64,000 nt of DNA from Flavobacterium lacustre (lineage in GTDB: Bacteria; Bacteroidota; Bacteroidia; Flavobacteriales; Flavobacteriaceae): contig NZ_CP114882.2 of assembly GCF_027474525.2 (NCBI RefSeq), forward strand, positions 2,046,001 through 2,110,000, in the 5' to 3' direction. Made by a program: the position numbers and the translations under genes. Within the stretch, counting starts at the first letter, position 1; every line of letters starts with the position of its first letter. Positions 1 through 7,871 of this stretch are shown in pieces. The notes below the pieces were generated by a model. That model made no database searches, had not been told where the DNA came from, and saw nothing but the letters and a program-made list of their open reading frames with translations.

Positions 1-303
1 GGAAAATTAAAGCCAGATGATACACAAGGAGGAACGTATACGGTTACAAATGTTGGTTCTTTTGGAAGTGTTTTTGGTACACCAATTATCAATCAGCCGC
101 AAGTTGGGATTTTAGCATTGGGTGCAATTCGTAAAGTGCCTGCGGTTATCGAAACTCCGGAAGGTGATTTTATAGGCATTCGCCAAAAAATGTTTTTATC
201 GCACAGTTACGATCATAGAGTGGTTGATGGTGCGTTAGGAGGAAGTTTTGTAAAACGAGTAGCCGATTATTTAGAAGCTTTTGATGTAGACAGCGATTTT
301 TAA
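1..303 (+). CDS. 2-oxoacid dehydrogenase E2 acyltransferase, C-terminal part (5' end outside window)
   Basis: The open frame runs from the first base of the window without a stop, so only about the last 100 residues are present. They carry the E2 catalytic-domain signature HSYDHRVVDGA; the histidine (residue 72 of the visible part) and aspartate (76) are the acyltransfer catalytic pair of the chloramphenicol-acetyltransferase-like core. The family moves acyl groups from a lipoyl arm to CoA in pyruvate, 2-oxoglutarate or branched-chain dehydrogenase complexes. The lipoyl and peripheral-subunit-binding domains lie upstream and are not seen, so the substrate cannot be fixed; a pyruvate-type E2 is the likeliest. 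A hairpin with a T tract follows directly. Confidence 0.9.
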   Translation, partial: GKLKPDDTQGGTYTVTNVGSFGSVFGTPIINQPQVGILALGAIRKVPAVIETPEGDFIGIRQKMFLSHSYDHRVVDGALGGSFVKRVADYLEAFDVDSDF

Positions 304-324
304 TTGTAATCTATTTTAGTATAC

Positions 325-363
325 AAACCCTTTTGGAGTGCTAAACTCTGAAAGGGTTTTTTT
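325..363 (+). terminator. Rho-independent terminator after the E2 gene
   Basis: AAACCCTTT at 325-333 pairs with AAAGGGTTT at 351-359, with further partial pairing inside, and a run of T follows to about 364. It sits 22 bases after the E2 stop codon. Confidence 0.75.
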
Positions 364-430
364 TATGAAAAAGGGATTGTTTTTGACAACTTTAAACCGC
401 AAAATTTAAATCAGATTAAACTCAAATTGA

Positions 431-438
431 TATATTTG
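431..438 (+). promoter_or_regulatory. Bacteroidota-type -7 box upstream of the exonuclease gene
   Basis: TATATTTG fits the TAnnTTTG -7 consensus of Bacteroidota and lies about 20 bases before the start codon at 459. No clear TTG is seen at the expected -33 spacing. Confidence 0.45.
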
Positions 439-458
439 TATCCGTATAAAAAATAAAA

Positions 459-1229
459 ATGGAACTCAAACTCAATAGGCCAATTTGCTTTTTCGACCTG
501 GAAACTACAGGAATTGATATCGGAAAAGATAGAATTGTAGAAATTTCAATATTTAAAGTATATCCTAACGGAAACAAAGAAAGCAAAACATGGTTAGTGA
601 ATCCAACTATTCCAATTCCGCCACAAACAACAGCGGTTCATGGAATTACAGATGAAAAAGTAGCCAATGAGCCTACTTTTAATGAGTTGGCATCACAGGT
701 GTATAATATGGTTAAAGACAGTGATTTGGCTGGGTTTAATTCGGATCGATTTGATATTCCTCTATTAGCGGAAGAATTGCTGAGAGCCGGAGTTGATTTT
801 GATATGAAAGGCAGAGTTTCTGTTGATGTTCAAACGATTTTCCATAAAATGGAGGAGCGAACCTTGAGCGCTGCGCTTAAGTTTTATTGTGATAAAGGCC
901 TTGAAAACGCCCATTCTGCGGAAGCGGATACGATGGCTACTTATGAAATATTAAAAGCACAATTAGACCGGTATCCGGAATTGGAAAATGATATGAAATT
1001 GCTTTCTGAATTTTCAACTCGGAAAAAGATTGCTGATTTTGCAGGAATGATTGCTTTTGATAAAGATGATGAAGAAATTTTTGCTTTTGGAAAACACAAA
1101 GGAGTTAAAGTGCATAAAGTTTTAGAAACTGAACCAGGCTATTTTAGTTGGATTCAGAATGCTGATTTTCCGTTGTATACCAAAAAGGTTTTGACAGCCA
1201 TTAAATTAAGAAAACTAAATACAAAATAG
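459..1229 (+). CDS. DEDDh 3'-5' exonuclease with C-terminal DUF3820-like domain
   Basis: The 256-residue protein begins with a DnaQ-like exonuclease domain (about 1-170). All metal ligands of the DEDDh class are visible: D13 and E15 in FFDLETTG, D99 in DRFDIP, H152 and D157 in NAHSAEADT. After residue 195 comes a short FAFGKHKG segment typical of the DUF3820 domain that is often fused to such exonucleases. The family trims single-stranded DNA or RNA 3' ends as DNA polymerase proofreading subunits or stand-alone enzymes; no polymerase gene is nearby, so a free-standing nuclease is likelier than a true epsilon subunit. The ATG is preceded by an A-rich leader. Confidence 0.88.
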   Translation: MELKLNRPICFFDLETTGIDIGKDRIVEISIFKVYPNGNKESKTWLVNPTIPIPPQTTAVHGITDEKVANEPTFNELASQVYNMVKDSDLAGFNSDRFDIPLLAEELLRAGVDFDMKGRVSVDVQTIFHKMEERTLSAALKFYCDKGLENAHSAEADTMATYEILKAQLDRYPELENDMKLLSEFSTRKKIADFAGMIAFDKDDEEIFAFGKHKGVKVHKVLETEPGYFSWIQNADFPLYTKKVLTAIKLRKLNTK

Positions 1230-1230
1230 G

Positions 1231-1336
1231 TATTGGGTACTGGGTTTTAGGTATTGGGAGTAACATTCCTCTAAAACCCAAAACCCAAAACCCAAAACCC
1301 AGAACTCAAAACCCAAAACCCAGAACCCAAAACTCA
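1231..1336 (+). repeat. Degenerate GGGTTTT / AAAACCC array with inverted halves
   Basis: From 1271 to 1336 the DNA is a head-to-tail array of seven-base units close to AAAACCC with a few changes. The bases just before (1231-1260) are the complementary G-rich form. TGGGTTTTAG at 1241-1250 pairs perfectly with CTAAAACCCA at 1271-1280, making a 10-bp stem with a 20-base loop. The array fills the whole gap between the exonuclease stop and the next start codon. A related array lies inside the radical SAM gene at 14554-14608. Confidence 0.85.
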
Positions 1337-1340
1337 AGTT

Positions 1341-1952
1341 ATGAAAATAATCTGCATCGGTAGAAATTACACCAACCATATTGAGGAATTACACAATGAT
1401 AGGCCTACGGAACCAGTGGTTTTTATGAAGCCGGATTCGGCAGTTTTGTTAAAACAGCATCCGTTTGTGATTCCTGAATTCTCGGAGGATATTCACCACG
1501 AAATTGAAATTATTGTAAAAATCAGTAAAGTTGGAAAGTATATCGAGCCTAAATTTGCTCATAAATACTATGATGAGATTAGTGTGGGGATTGATTTTAC
1601 CGCAAGGGATTTGCAAGAAAAATTAAAAGCGAAAGGATTGCCTTGGGAAAAAGCCAAAGCATTTGACGGTTCGGCAGTTATTGGAGAATTTTTGCCTAAA
1701 AATCAATTTAGTTCATTAGAAAATATTACATTTGAATTAACTAATAACAATATTACGGTTCAAAAAAGTAATTCAAGTTTTATGTTGTGGAATATTGATG
1801 AGCTGATTTCATATGTTTCACAATATTTTACACTAAAAATAGGTGATATTATTTTTACAGGAACGCCGGAAGGAGTTGCTGTTGTAAAACCGGATGATGT
1901 TTTAGAAGGATTTTTAGAAGGACAAAAATTATTTAGAATACAAGTAAAATAA
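1341..1952 (+). CDS. Fumarylacetoacetate hydrolase (FAH)-family protein
   Basis: The 203-residue protein has the compact FAH fold of bacterial acylpyruvate hydrolases and 2-oxo-acid decarboxylases. The metal ligands are visible as E54 and E56 in HHEIEI and D85 in GIDFTARD, and FTGTPEGV near residue 170 is the usual glycine-rich active-site loop. Members cleave or decarboxylate acylpyruvates, oxaloacetate or ring-cleavage products; the true substrate here cannot be told from sequence. The stop codon overlaps the ATG of the next gene (TAATG), so the two are translationally coupled. The start follows directly on the AAAACCC array. Confidence 0.85.
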   Translation: MKIICIGRNYTNHIEELHNDRPTEPVVFMKPDSAVLLKQHPFVIPEFSEDIHHEIEIIVKISKVGKYIEPKFAHKYYDEISVGIDFTARDLQEKLKAKGLPWEKAKAFDGSAVIGEFLPKNQFSSLENITFELTNNNITVQKSNSSFMLWNIDELISYVSQYFTLKIGDIIFTGTPEGVAVVKPDDVLEGFLEGQKLFRIQVK

Positions 1953-2296
1953 TGGCTTTAAAATACAACCTTTCCAAAGTGTACGCACTTTCAGACAACG
2001 ATCCAGAATTTGTAAAAGAGATTTTGACACTGTTCGTTACCGAAGTTCCAGACGATTTATTACAAGTTAAAGAAGGAATAAAAAAGAAAGATCATAAACA
2101 TGCGTATGCTTATGCTCATAAAATAAAACCCAGTTTAGATTTGTTAGGTTTAAATGTAGCTTTTGAAGAAATTCTGCAAATAGAAGCCTGGACAAAAACT
2201 GAAGGGAAAAAGAAAGATATTAAAGAGACCTTCAAGAGTGTTAAAACTCAAGTAAGTGATGCAATCAAAGAAATAAAAAAAGACTTTGATTTGTAG
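1952..2296 (+). CDS. Stand-alone histidine phosphotransfer (HPt) protein
   Basis: The 114-residue, mostly helical protein shows the HPt signature AHKIKPSLDLLG with the phosphoacceptor histidine at residue 56. HPt proteins pass phosphate between receiver domains of hybrid kinases and response regulators. It overlaps the FAH-family gene by one base, so the two are co-translated. No kinase or regulator is adjacent; the nearest receiver-containing proteins in the window are the hybrid kinase at 21542 and the single-domain regulator at 48441, and partnership with either would be guesswork. Upstream of it there is no room for a separate promoter. Confidence 0.85.
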   Translation: MALKYNLSKVYALSDNDPEFVKEILTLFVTEVPDDLLQVKEGIKKKDHKHAYAYAHKIKPSLDLLGLNVAFEEILQIEAWTKTEGKKKDIKETFKSVKTQVSDAIKEIKKDFDL

Positions 2297-2435
2297 TTTT
2301 TTACTTCATTCGTAGCAAAAAAACTCCCAATTTAATACAAACAATAAAGATTCGCCATTTTGGTTTTGAGTCTTTTTTTTGTTTGTGTTTACTTTAAAAA
2401 CAACAGGTTATCAATCCTGATAAATACTTCCAAAA

Positions 2436-3689
2436 ATGAAAGCAACCATAATTACTATTGGCGACGAAATTTTAATAGGACAAATTGTAGATACAAATTC
2501 TGGTTTTATAGCTAAATCATTAGATAGAATTGGAGTAGAGATTCATGAAATGATTTCGATTTCGGATAATAAACAGCATATTTTAGATACTTTTTTGAAG
2601 CTTCAAAATGCGGTTGATTTAGTGATTATAACCGGAGGTTTAGGACCGACAAAAGATGATATTACCAAAAAAACATTTTGTGATTATTTTGAAGATGAAT
2701 TGGTTGTTAATCAAGATGTTTTGACTCATGTAACACAACTTATAGAAGGTTTTTATAAACGTACTATAACGCAAATCAATAAAGATCAAGCGCTTGTTCC
2801 TTCAAAATGCACGGTACTTCATAACCAAGTGGGAACCGCTCCGGGAATGTGGATGAAAAAAGAAAATACAGTCTTTATTTCGCTTCCGGGAGTTCCTTTT
2901 GAAATGAAATATTTGGTTGAGAATGAAATAATTCCCAAAGTAGTCAAGGAATATAAGCGACCTTACATTATTCACAAAACAATTCTTACTTATGGACAAG
3001 GCGAAAGTATGGTCGCTGAACGTATTGAAGAATGGGAAAATAACCTTCCTGAGTTTATTAAATTGGCCTATTTACCTGCGCCGGGAAGAGTTCGTTTGAG
3101 GCTTTCTGCACGAGGTACTGATAAGGAGAAGTTAGAGGCTGCTATTGAAGCAAATGTCAACTCATTGGATGCAATCATCCACGATATAATTGTTGGTTTT
3201 GATGATGACGAAACGATTGAAGTTGTGGTAGGAAGATTGTTGAAAAAACAACTTAAAACCATCGCTACAGCAGAAAGTTGTACGGGTGGAAAAATTGCGG
3301 AAGTTTTGACGTCGGTTCCGGGGGCTTCAACCTATTTTAAAGGTAGCGTGGTTTCGTATGCAACTGATGTGAAAATTAATGTTTTAGGTGTGTCAGAAAG
3401 TTTAATACAAGAGCATTCTGTAGTTAGTGCAGAAGTGGCTTCGGCTATGGCTTTGCGCGTAAAGCAAATGATGCAAACAGACTATGCAATTGCCACTTCA
3501 GGAAATGCCGGACCTACAAAAGACGATACAGATGCGGCGGTTGGTTCTGTTTTTATAGCATTGGCTACGCCAAATGAAGTAATTGTTGAAGAATTTAATT
3601 TTGGCCAACCCCGTGAAAAAGTGATAGATAGAGCGACGATTAAGAGTTTAGAAATGCTGCAGAAAGAAATTTTAAAAAATGTATCATAA
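2436..3689 (+). CDS. cinA: CinA family nicotinamide-nucleotide amidohydrolase
   Basis: The 417-residue protein has full two-domain CinA length. The N-terminal half is the MoaB-like/COG1058 domain ([10 protein letters not shown], then GGLGPTKDD), and the C-terminal half from about residue 265 is the CinA/PncC amidase domain ([12 protein letters not shown], later TSGNAGP). The family deamidates nicotinamide mononucleotide to nicotinate mononucleotide in NAD salvage; the N-terminal domain has ADP-ribose pyrophosphatase activity in some members. It ends 72 bases before rpmB, an order common in Bacteroidota. The older name competence/damage-inducible protein should not be taken as evidence for competence here. 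Confidence 0.93.
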   Translation: MKATIITIGDEILIGQIVDTNSGFIAKSLDRIGVEIHEMISISDNKQHILDTFLKLQNAVDLVIITGGLGPTKDDITKKTFCDYFEDELVVNQDVLTHVTQLIEGFYKRTITQINKDQALVPSKCTVLHNQVGTAPGMWMKKENTVFISLPGVPFEMKYLVENEIIPKVVKEYKRPYIIHKTILTYGQGESMVAERIEEWENNLPEFIKLAYLPAPGRVRLRLSARGTDKEKLEAAIEANVNSLDAIIHDIIVGFDDDETIEVVVGRLLKKQLKTIATAESCTGGKIAEVLTSVPGASTYFKGSVVSYATDVKINVLGVSESLIQEHSVVSAEVASAMALRVKQMMQTDYAIATSGNAGPTKDDTDAAVGSVFIALATPNEVIVEEFNFGQPREKVIDRATIKSLEMLQKEILKNVS

Positions 3690-3761
3690 TTTTTTTGCTT
3701 CATCCGTTTATTTTTCTTTTCTTTGCACCCTGATTTTGAATAACGATAAAAGATAAGTATA

Positions 3762-3998
3762 ATGTCAAGAGTTTGTGACCTTACAGGTAAAAGAGCGATG
3801 GTAGGAAATAACGTTTCTCACGCTATGAATAAGACTAAGAGAAAATTTTCTGTAAACTTAGTTAAAAAGCGTTTTTATCTTCCAGAAGAAGATAGATGGA
3901 TTACTCTAAGAGTAGCTGCATCTACGATAAAAACAATTAACAAAAATGGAATCGCTGCAGTTTTGAAAAAAGCGCAGTCAGAAGGATTTATTAAATAA
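3762..3998 (+). CDS. rpmB: 50S ribosomal protein bL28
   Basis: The 78-residue protein starts [20 protein letters not shown], the bL28 N-terminus in which TGK and the NNVSHA segment are diagnostic, and continues with the conserved [13 protein letters not shown]. It is a large-subunit protein. It is first in a tight run rpmB, rpmG, DUF4295, ftsY, with 27 bases to the next gene. Its leader is A-rich without a Shine-Dalgarno sequence, normal for this phylum. Confidence 0.97.
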   Translation: MSRVCDLTGKRAMVGNNVSHAMNKTKRKFSVNLVKKRFYLPEEDRWITLRVAASTIKTINKNGIAAVLKKAQSEGFIK

Positions 3999-4025
3999 TC
4001 TTTTCCAAAATAAATATATAGCAAG

Positions 4026-4208
4026 ATGGCAAAGAAAGGAAATAGAATCCAGGTAATTTTAGAATGTACTGAACACAAAACATCAGGTGTTGCAGGAACT
4101 TCAAGATACATAACAACAAAGAACAAAAAAAATACTCCAGACAGATTAGAGATTAAAAAATTTAATCCAATCTTGAAACGTGTAACTGTTCATAAAGAAA
4201 TTAAATAA
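4026..4208 (+). CDS. rpmG: 50S ribosomal protein bL33
   Basis: The 60-residue protein starts [18 protein letters not shown], the bL33 signature, and ends with [17 protein letters not shown]. The conserved KYCPxxRxHTxHKExK end of the family is kept in altered form, without the zinc-binding cysteine pairs (only one cysteine remains), so it is the C- (zinc-independent) type. It lies between rpmB and the 50-residue DUF4295 gene, nine bases before the latter. Confidence 0.96.
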   Translation: MAKKGNRIQVILECTEHKTSGVAGTSRYITTKNKKNTPDRLEIKKFNPILKRVTVHKEIK

Positions 4209-4217
4209 TAATTAGTC

Positions 4218-4370
4218 ATGGCAAAGAAAACCGTAGCATCGTTACAAACCGCTTCTAAAAGATTATCAAAAGCCATCAAAATGGTGAAATCTCCAAAAAC
4301 TGGTGCATATACATTCGTAGAATCTATTATGGCTCCTGAAGCAGTTGATGAATTCTTGAAAAAGAAATAA
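4218..4370 (+). CDS. DUF4295 family small basic protein (bL38-type ribosomal protein)
   Basis: A 50-residue gene starting MAKKTVASLQTASKRL and ending in FLKKK, rich in lysine. It follows rpmG by nine bases and is followed by a terminator. DUF4295 proteins are found in Bacteroidota in this exact position. From memory, structural work on the Flavobacterium johnsoniae ribosome assigned this small protein to the large subunit under the name bL38; I cannot check that citation here. The position between ribosomal protein genes and ftsY and the basic composition fit a ribosomal role. It is short enough to be missed by gene finders with a 60-codon cut-off. Confidence 0.85.
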   Translation: MAKKTVASLQTASKRLSKAIKMVKSPKTGAYTFVESIMAPEAVDEFLKKK

Positions 4371-4390
4371 TTCATAATTACATTATATAG

Positions 4391-4423
4391 AAAAGCTACT
4401 TTCATTCGGAAGTAGCTTTTTTA
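4391..4423 (+). terminator. Terminator of the rpmB-rpmG-DUF4295 operon
   Basis: AAAAGCTACTT at 4391-4401 and AAGTAGCTTTT at 4410-4420 form a perfect 11-bp stem with an eight-base loop, followed by T residues. Confidence 0.85.
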
Positions 4424-4529
4424 TTTTCTATATTTACCGTTCTAAATTCGTAAGTGTTTTTTAGATAATTAAAAACAAACAATTGGATTTTTGAATTCCC
4501 AAATCTCCATTCGTAAATCTCAAATCAAA

Positions 4530-5483
4530 ATGAGTTTTTTCAAAAGAATATTTTCATCAGATAAAAAAGAAACATTAGACAAAGGTCTTGAAAAATCTAA
4601 AACAACTTTTTTTTCCAAGTTAACCAAAGCGGTTGCGGGGAAATCTAAGGTTGATGACGAAGTTTTAGATAATTTGGAAGAAATACTTGTTTCTTCGGAT
4701 GTTGGAGTGAATACTACTCTTAAAATAATTACCCGTATTGAAAATCGTGTTGCTTCAGATAAATATTTGGGCATAGACGAATTGAATCAGATATTAAGAG
4801 AAGAGATAGCTGGTTTATTGTCTGAAACCAATACAGGAGAAGCCACAGAATTTGTAATACCTATTCAAACGAAGCCTTATGTTTTAATGGTTGTTGGTGT
4901 CAACGGAGTTGGTAAAACGACCACCATCGGGAAGCTGGCTTATCAATTTAACAAAGCGGGTTATAAAGTAGTTTTGGGTGCTGCGGATACTTTTCGTGCT
5001 GCGGCTATTGATCAATTACAGATTTGGGCAGACCGAGTAGGTGTTGCTATTGTAAAGCAAAATATGGGGAGCGATCCAGCTTCTGTTGCTTTTGACACGT
5101 TGCAATCGGCAGTGGCGCAAGATGCGGATATTGTTATTATTGATACAGCGGGACGTTTACACAATAAAGTTAATTTGATGAACGAATTGACTAAAGTAAA
5201 ACGAGTAATGCAAAAAGTAGTTGCGGATGCGCCACACGATGTATTATTAGTTCTGGATGGTTCTACAGGTCAAAACGCTTTTGAACAAGCCAAACAATTT
5301 ACTGCTGCTACTGAAGTTACTGCTCTTGCCGTAACAAAGTTAGACGGAACGGCAAAAGGTGGTGTTGTCATTGGTATTTCGGATCAATTTCAGATTCCGG
5401 TAAAATATATTGGTGTTGGTGAAGGAATCGAAGATTTGCAAGTGTTCAACAAATATGAATTTGTGGATAGTTTCTTTAAATAA
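4530..5483 (+). CDS. ftsY: Signal recognition particle receptor FtsY
   Basis: The 317-residue protein has the N-domain helices (about 1-100) and the SRP-type GTPase: G1 loop GVNGVGKTT near 123-131, DTFRAAA, the DTAGR switch motif and the TKLDGTAKGG motif. It docks the signal recognition particle to the inner membrane and targets nascent membrane proteins. It lacks the long acidic A-domain, as is usual outside proteobacteria. I chose the ATG at 4530 (MSFFKRIFSS); the open frame extends to a TTG at 4491, but the extra residues are not family-like. A terminator separates it from the ribosomal protein genes upstream. Confidence 0.95.
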   Translation: MSFFKRIFSSDKKETLDKGLEKSKTTFFSKLTKAVAGKSKVDDEVLDNLEEILVSSDVGVNTTLKIITRIENRVASDKYLGIDELNQILREEIAGLLSETNTGEATEFVIPIQTKPYVLMVVGVNGVGKTTTIGKLAYQFNKAGYKVVLGAADTFRAAAIDQLQIWADRVGVAIVKQNMGSDPASVAFDTLQSAVAQDADIVIIDTAGRLHNKVNLMNELTKVKRVMQKVVADAPHDVLLVLDGSTGQNAFEQAKQFTAATEVTALAVTKLDGTAKGGVVIGISDQFQIPVKYIGVGEGIEDLQVFNKYEFVDSFFK

Positions 5484-5490
5484 AAAATCC

Positions 5491-5515
5491 TTGTCAAAGT
5501 TTTGAACTTTGACAA
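5491..5515. repeat. TCAAAGTT palindrome, copy 1
   Basis: TTGTCAAAGTT at 5491-5501 and AACTTTGACAA at 5505-5515 are perfect 11-base inverted arms around TTG. The same element in the opposite orientation, with one inserted base, lies at 34384-34409. It stands eight bases after the ftsY stop and lacks a T tract, so it is not a standard terminator. Confidence 0.85.
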
Positions 5516-5537
5516 AGATTACTTTAATAATAGTACA

Positions 5538-5714
5538 ATGAATTTCTCTTCTTTTAAAAATAGTAATCCTATTTATTTTTATTTTGCCAGTATTATTGCT
5601 TTTGTTTTATCCAATATTGTAAGAGACAAAAATCTCAGTATTTACTATGTTTTATTGATACTTGGATTGGTTTTCTTTGTTTTAGGTTTTATGAAACGAA
5701 TGAAAACGAAGTAG
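5538..5714 (+). CDS. Small two-helix membrane protein of unknown function
   Basis: A 58-residue protein starting at the ATG at 5538 has two hydrophobic segments (about residues 10-25 and 33-50) divided by a short polar stretch with RDKN, and a basic end (MKRMKTK). A longer frame from a TTG at 5502 would start inside the palindrome and is rejected. I do not recognise a family. It runs almost into the convergent serine hydrolase gene, with no terminator between them. Codon use and base composition match the neighbours. It may be a real small membrane protein; a chance frame cannot be excluded. Confidence 0.55.
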   Translation: MNFSSFKNSNPIYFYFASIIAFVLSNIVRDKNLSIYYVLLILGLVFFVLGFMKRMKTK

Positions 5715-5717
5715 TTT

Positions 5718-6794
5718 TTATTGGTACAAAGCACTGATTTTTGTCCATAATTCTGCGTCAAAACCTGATAAAGCAAAAGTTGGGTTTTCAGGATTGGCTA
5801 CATCTCCCATGCGAATTACTACCATTTTTTTACTCGGAATCACATAGATTTTTTGGTCGTTTTTGCCTAAAGCCATGAACATATCGTTTGGTGCAGTAGA
5901 GATTAAACTACCGTTAAATTGCAATTGAGTTTGTGGCAAATGATAACTTGATTTTCCGTTTAACCACCATAAATAGCCATATCCAAGATTGATGGATTGC
6001 GATGTATTGGTTGCTTCGTTGAAGTAATTTTCATTCAGAATAACGGTATTGTCCCATTTTCCTTTGTTGTACATAAGTAATCCAAAACGAGCCATGCTTC
6101 GGGTTGTGCTCCAATAAACATTGTTGTTGTCTAGCTGAATCCAAGTTCCTGACATCCCTATTTTATCTCTCAATTTTGTATTGAAATAACTCGACCAGGT
6201 TTGTCCTGACGCTTGCGCAATGACATCTTGTAATTTTACATATACATTATGGTAGGCCCATCGGGAACCGGCATCGGCTTTGTAGGTTAGTTTTGCAGGA
6301 GTGACATCATCACCATTAGCAATATCTTCAATGCCTGAGGTCATGCTGAGCAAATGCTTGTTAGTGATTAAATTTTCTTTGGCTAATGGCATACTGGTCC
6401 AGCCGGTACCAATGTAATCTGAGACTTTATTATTGATGTTTAGTAAACCTTCTTGTTGTGCAATTCCTGTAAGGGTTGCCGTTAATGTTTTTCCGGCACT
6501 TGCCCAATACCAACCTGTTTCTTGCGTGTGTCCGTTGAAATAATTTTCCATTACAATTCGTCCGTTGACGAGAATGATGAATCCTTTTGAGTTTTTGAGT
6601 TCCAAATAATCTAATAATGGCTGAACTGCAGCTTGATTCCATCCTAAACTTGAGATGGTTTTAGTTTCCCAAACCGTACCTGTTATTGGGGGGAAATAGA
6701 TATTTTCTGTTGGAGTTGGAGTGGGATCTGGAGTTTCGGAAGCACAACTGATACAAAACAATGCAATTAGCAGGGGGTAAACTTTTCTTGCCAT
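5718..6794 (-). CDS. Class C beta-lactamase-family serine hydrolase, lipoprotein
   Basis: The 358-residue protein starts MARKVYPLL and has a short hydrophobic signal ending in ISC (Cys17), a lipobox, then a proline/threonine-rich linker. The hydrolase domain has the nucleophile motif SAGK (S99, K102) and the tyrosine motif YHN (Y181, N183) of the penicillin-binding/class C family. Family members include esterases, D-aminopeptidases and DD-peptidases; sequence alone does not support antibiotic resistance. I start at 6794 rather than 6821 because the extra nine residues precede the signal peptide and would weaken it. It is convergent with the small membrane protein gene and divergent from the lipoprotein gene at 7072. 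Confidence 0.85.
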   Translation of the reverse strand: MARKVYPLLIALFCISCASETPDPTPTPTENIYFPPITGTVWETKTISSLGWNQAAVQPLLDYLELKNSKGFIILVNGRIVMENYFNGHTQETGWYWASAGKTLTATLTGIAQQEGLLNINNKVSDYIGTGWTSMPLAKENLITNKHLLSMTSGIEDIANGDDVTPAKLTYKADAGSRWAYHNVYVKLQDVIAQASGQTWSSYFNTKLRDKIGMSGTWIQLDNNNVYWSTTRSMARFGLLMYNKGKWDNTVILNENYFNEATNTSQSINLGYGYLWWLNGKSSYHLPQTQLQFNGSLISTAPNDMFMALGKNDQKIYVIPSKKMVVIRMGDVANPENPTFALSGFDAELWTKISALYQ

Positions 6795-6923
6795 GGTTTT
6801 TTGGTTTTTAGTTAAGACCAAAAATATAGAAAATAGTTTAATGTGTTTTTTAATTTTTTTTGTTTTCTTTGAATTGAATAAGACTAACTTTGTGGGATTG
6901 AAAAAGGGCTCTTTAATTGGAAT

Positions 6924-7020
6924 GTCCTAGCCCTGATGGAAGCGGCATCCTTTTTCTTGTGATTCTGACGAAGGAAGAATTACAAGAAAAAGATATAGTG
7001 TACAGCAGGAAACAGCTCCC
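6924..7020 (+). ncRNA. Structured intergenic element, copy 1 (Flavo-1-like candidate RNA)
   Basis: In the 277-base gap between the serine hydrolase and a lipoprotein gene lies a block beginning CTAGCCCTGAT..AGCGGCATCC. It is followed by a long hairpin (6951-6965 with 6977-6991, 15 bp including one G-T pair, 11-base loop) and then GATATAG..AGCAGGA. TCCT at 6925-6928 can pair with AGGA at 7007-7010 to close the unit. A diverged copy with the same flanking blocks and a different hairpin lies on the minus strand at 43396-43462. Conserved flanks with a variable stem suggest a structured RNA. The Flavo-1 RNA class of Flavobacteriia is the family I would test first; this is recognition by memory, not a covariance search. 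Confidence 0.6.
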
Positions 7021-7071
7021 GATGATTCTGATATTTGTAAGGAGAGGACGTAATTAAATAATAAATTTTAT

Positions 7072-7515
7072 ATGAAAAATGTATTTAGGATTCTGATTGT
7101 ATCCTTGTTTTTTGTGGCTTGTCAGCCAAAAATAAAACCTGCCGAAATAGTAAAACTAAATGGGTATTGGGAAATTGAAAAAGTTGTACTGGCGGAGGGG
7201 AAAGATAAGGAGTATAGCATGAATGAAAATTTTGATTATTTTGAGATTGATAAAACTAACAAAGGGTTTCGGAAAAAAGTAATGCCTCAATTAGACGGTA
7301 CTTTTTTAGTCAATGATACGTATGAAAATGTGACGGTACGATTTGCTGATGACAAAGTTTTTTTAGATTATGCTACGCCTTACATGAAGTGGAGTGAGGA
7401 ATTGATTGCGCTGTCTGATGATGAATTAGTGCTTAAAAATAAAGAGAAAAAAGAATATCATTATAAAAAAACAGGTTCGATAAATCTTCTGGATGATGGC
7501 AAAACGACTAAATAA
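7072..7515 (+). CDS. Small lipocalin-like lipoprotein
   Basis: The 147-residue protein starts with a signal peptide and lipobox (FFVAC, Cys17). The rest shows alternating strands beginning LNGYWEIEKV, typical of the lipocalin-like domain of Bacteroidota lipoproteins; those domains start with a G-W/Y-W motif. No ligand or role can be assigned. Its last 23 bases overlap the start of the following DUF721/DciA gene, so the two are probably translated from one message. The candidate RNA element lies about 50 bases upstream of the start, so transcription through it into this gene is possible. Confidence 0.75.
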   Translation: MKNVFRILIVSLFFVACQPKIKPAEIVKLNGYWEIEKVVLAEGKDKEYSMNENFDYFEIDKTNKGFRKKVMPQLDGTFLVNDTYENVTVRFADDKVFLDYATPYMKWSEELIALSDDELVLKNKEKKEYHYKKTGSINLLDDGKTTK

Positions 7516-7792
7516 TCAAAGTACGGTTGGGGATGTTCTGAAACAAATTATCCAAGTAAATAAGTTGCAACCCGGAATGGATCAAATTGATGTGAAAGAG
7601 GCTTGGAAAAACCTTATGGGCAATGGGGTAAACAGTTATACCAGAAATGTGGTTTTGAAAGGGACTACTTTATATGTTGAACTTACATCTTCGGTTTTGC
7701 GGGAAGAATTGAGTCATGGTAAGTCTAAAATTATAGCTATGATCAATGAGGAATTGCGCCGTGATGTGGTGAAAGATGTTATTCTGCGATAA
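7493..7792 (+). CDS. DUF721/DciA-like protein
   Basis: The 99-residue protein (98 if the second ATG at 7496 is used) matches the DUF721 domain: an N-terminal helix with GDVLKQII, a central EAWKNLMG, the strand pair LKGTTLYVELTSSVLREEL, and a C-terminal helix ending VVKDVILR. DUF721 is the domain of DciA, the ancestral loader/regulator of the replicative helicase DnaB. Bacteroidota members are short, single-domain forms. It overlaps the lipoprotein gene upstream by 23 bases. A bidirectional terminator follows and separates it from the convergent ndk gene. Confidence 0.82.
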   Translation: MMAKRLNNQSTVGDVLKQIIQVNKLQPGMDQIDVKEAWKNLMGNGVNSYTRNVVLKGTTLYVELTSSVLREELSHGKSKIIAMINEELRRDVVKDVILR

Positions 7793-7820
7793 TTAATTAC
7801 CGTTTAAATTATAGTTTAAA

Positions 7821-7852
7821 AAAATCCAGTTTCAATTTTGAAACTGGATTTT
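7821..7852. terminator. Bidirectional terminator between the DUF721 gene and ndk
   Basis: AAAATCCAGTTTC (7821-7833) and GAAACTGGATTTT (7840-7852) form a perfect 13-bp stem with a six-base loop. T tracts on both strands serve the two convergent genes. Confidence 0.9.
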
Positions 7853-7871
7853 TTTATTTGTAATCTGAATA

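Noticed and set aside
1271..1336. CRISPR array or true telomere repeat
   Set aside because: The units are seven bases long, degenerate and without spacers, and they lie between two chromosomal genes; a simple repeat explains them.
2802..2999. Minus-strand reading frames inside cinA and other genes
   Set aside because: They are antisense to well-recognised proteins and have no family features or leaders of their own.
4491..4529. N-terminal extension of FtsY from a TTG
   Set aside because: The extra 13 residues do not resemble the family; the ATG at 4530 gives the usual MSFFKRIF-type start.
5502..5537. TTG start for the small membrane protein
   Set aside because: It lies inside the palindromic repeat and is preceded by no leader, while an ATG at 5538 directly precedes the membrane segments.
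5718..6794. Beta-lactamase (antibiotic resistance) gene
   Set aside because: The SxxK and YxN motifs are common to many serine hydrolases of this fold; nothing supports beta-lactam hydrolysis.
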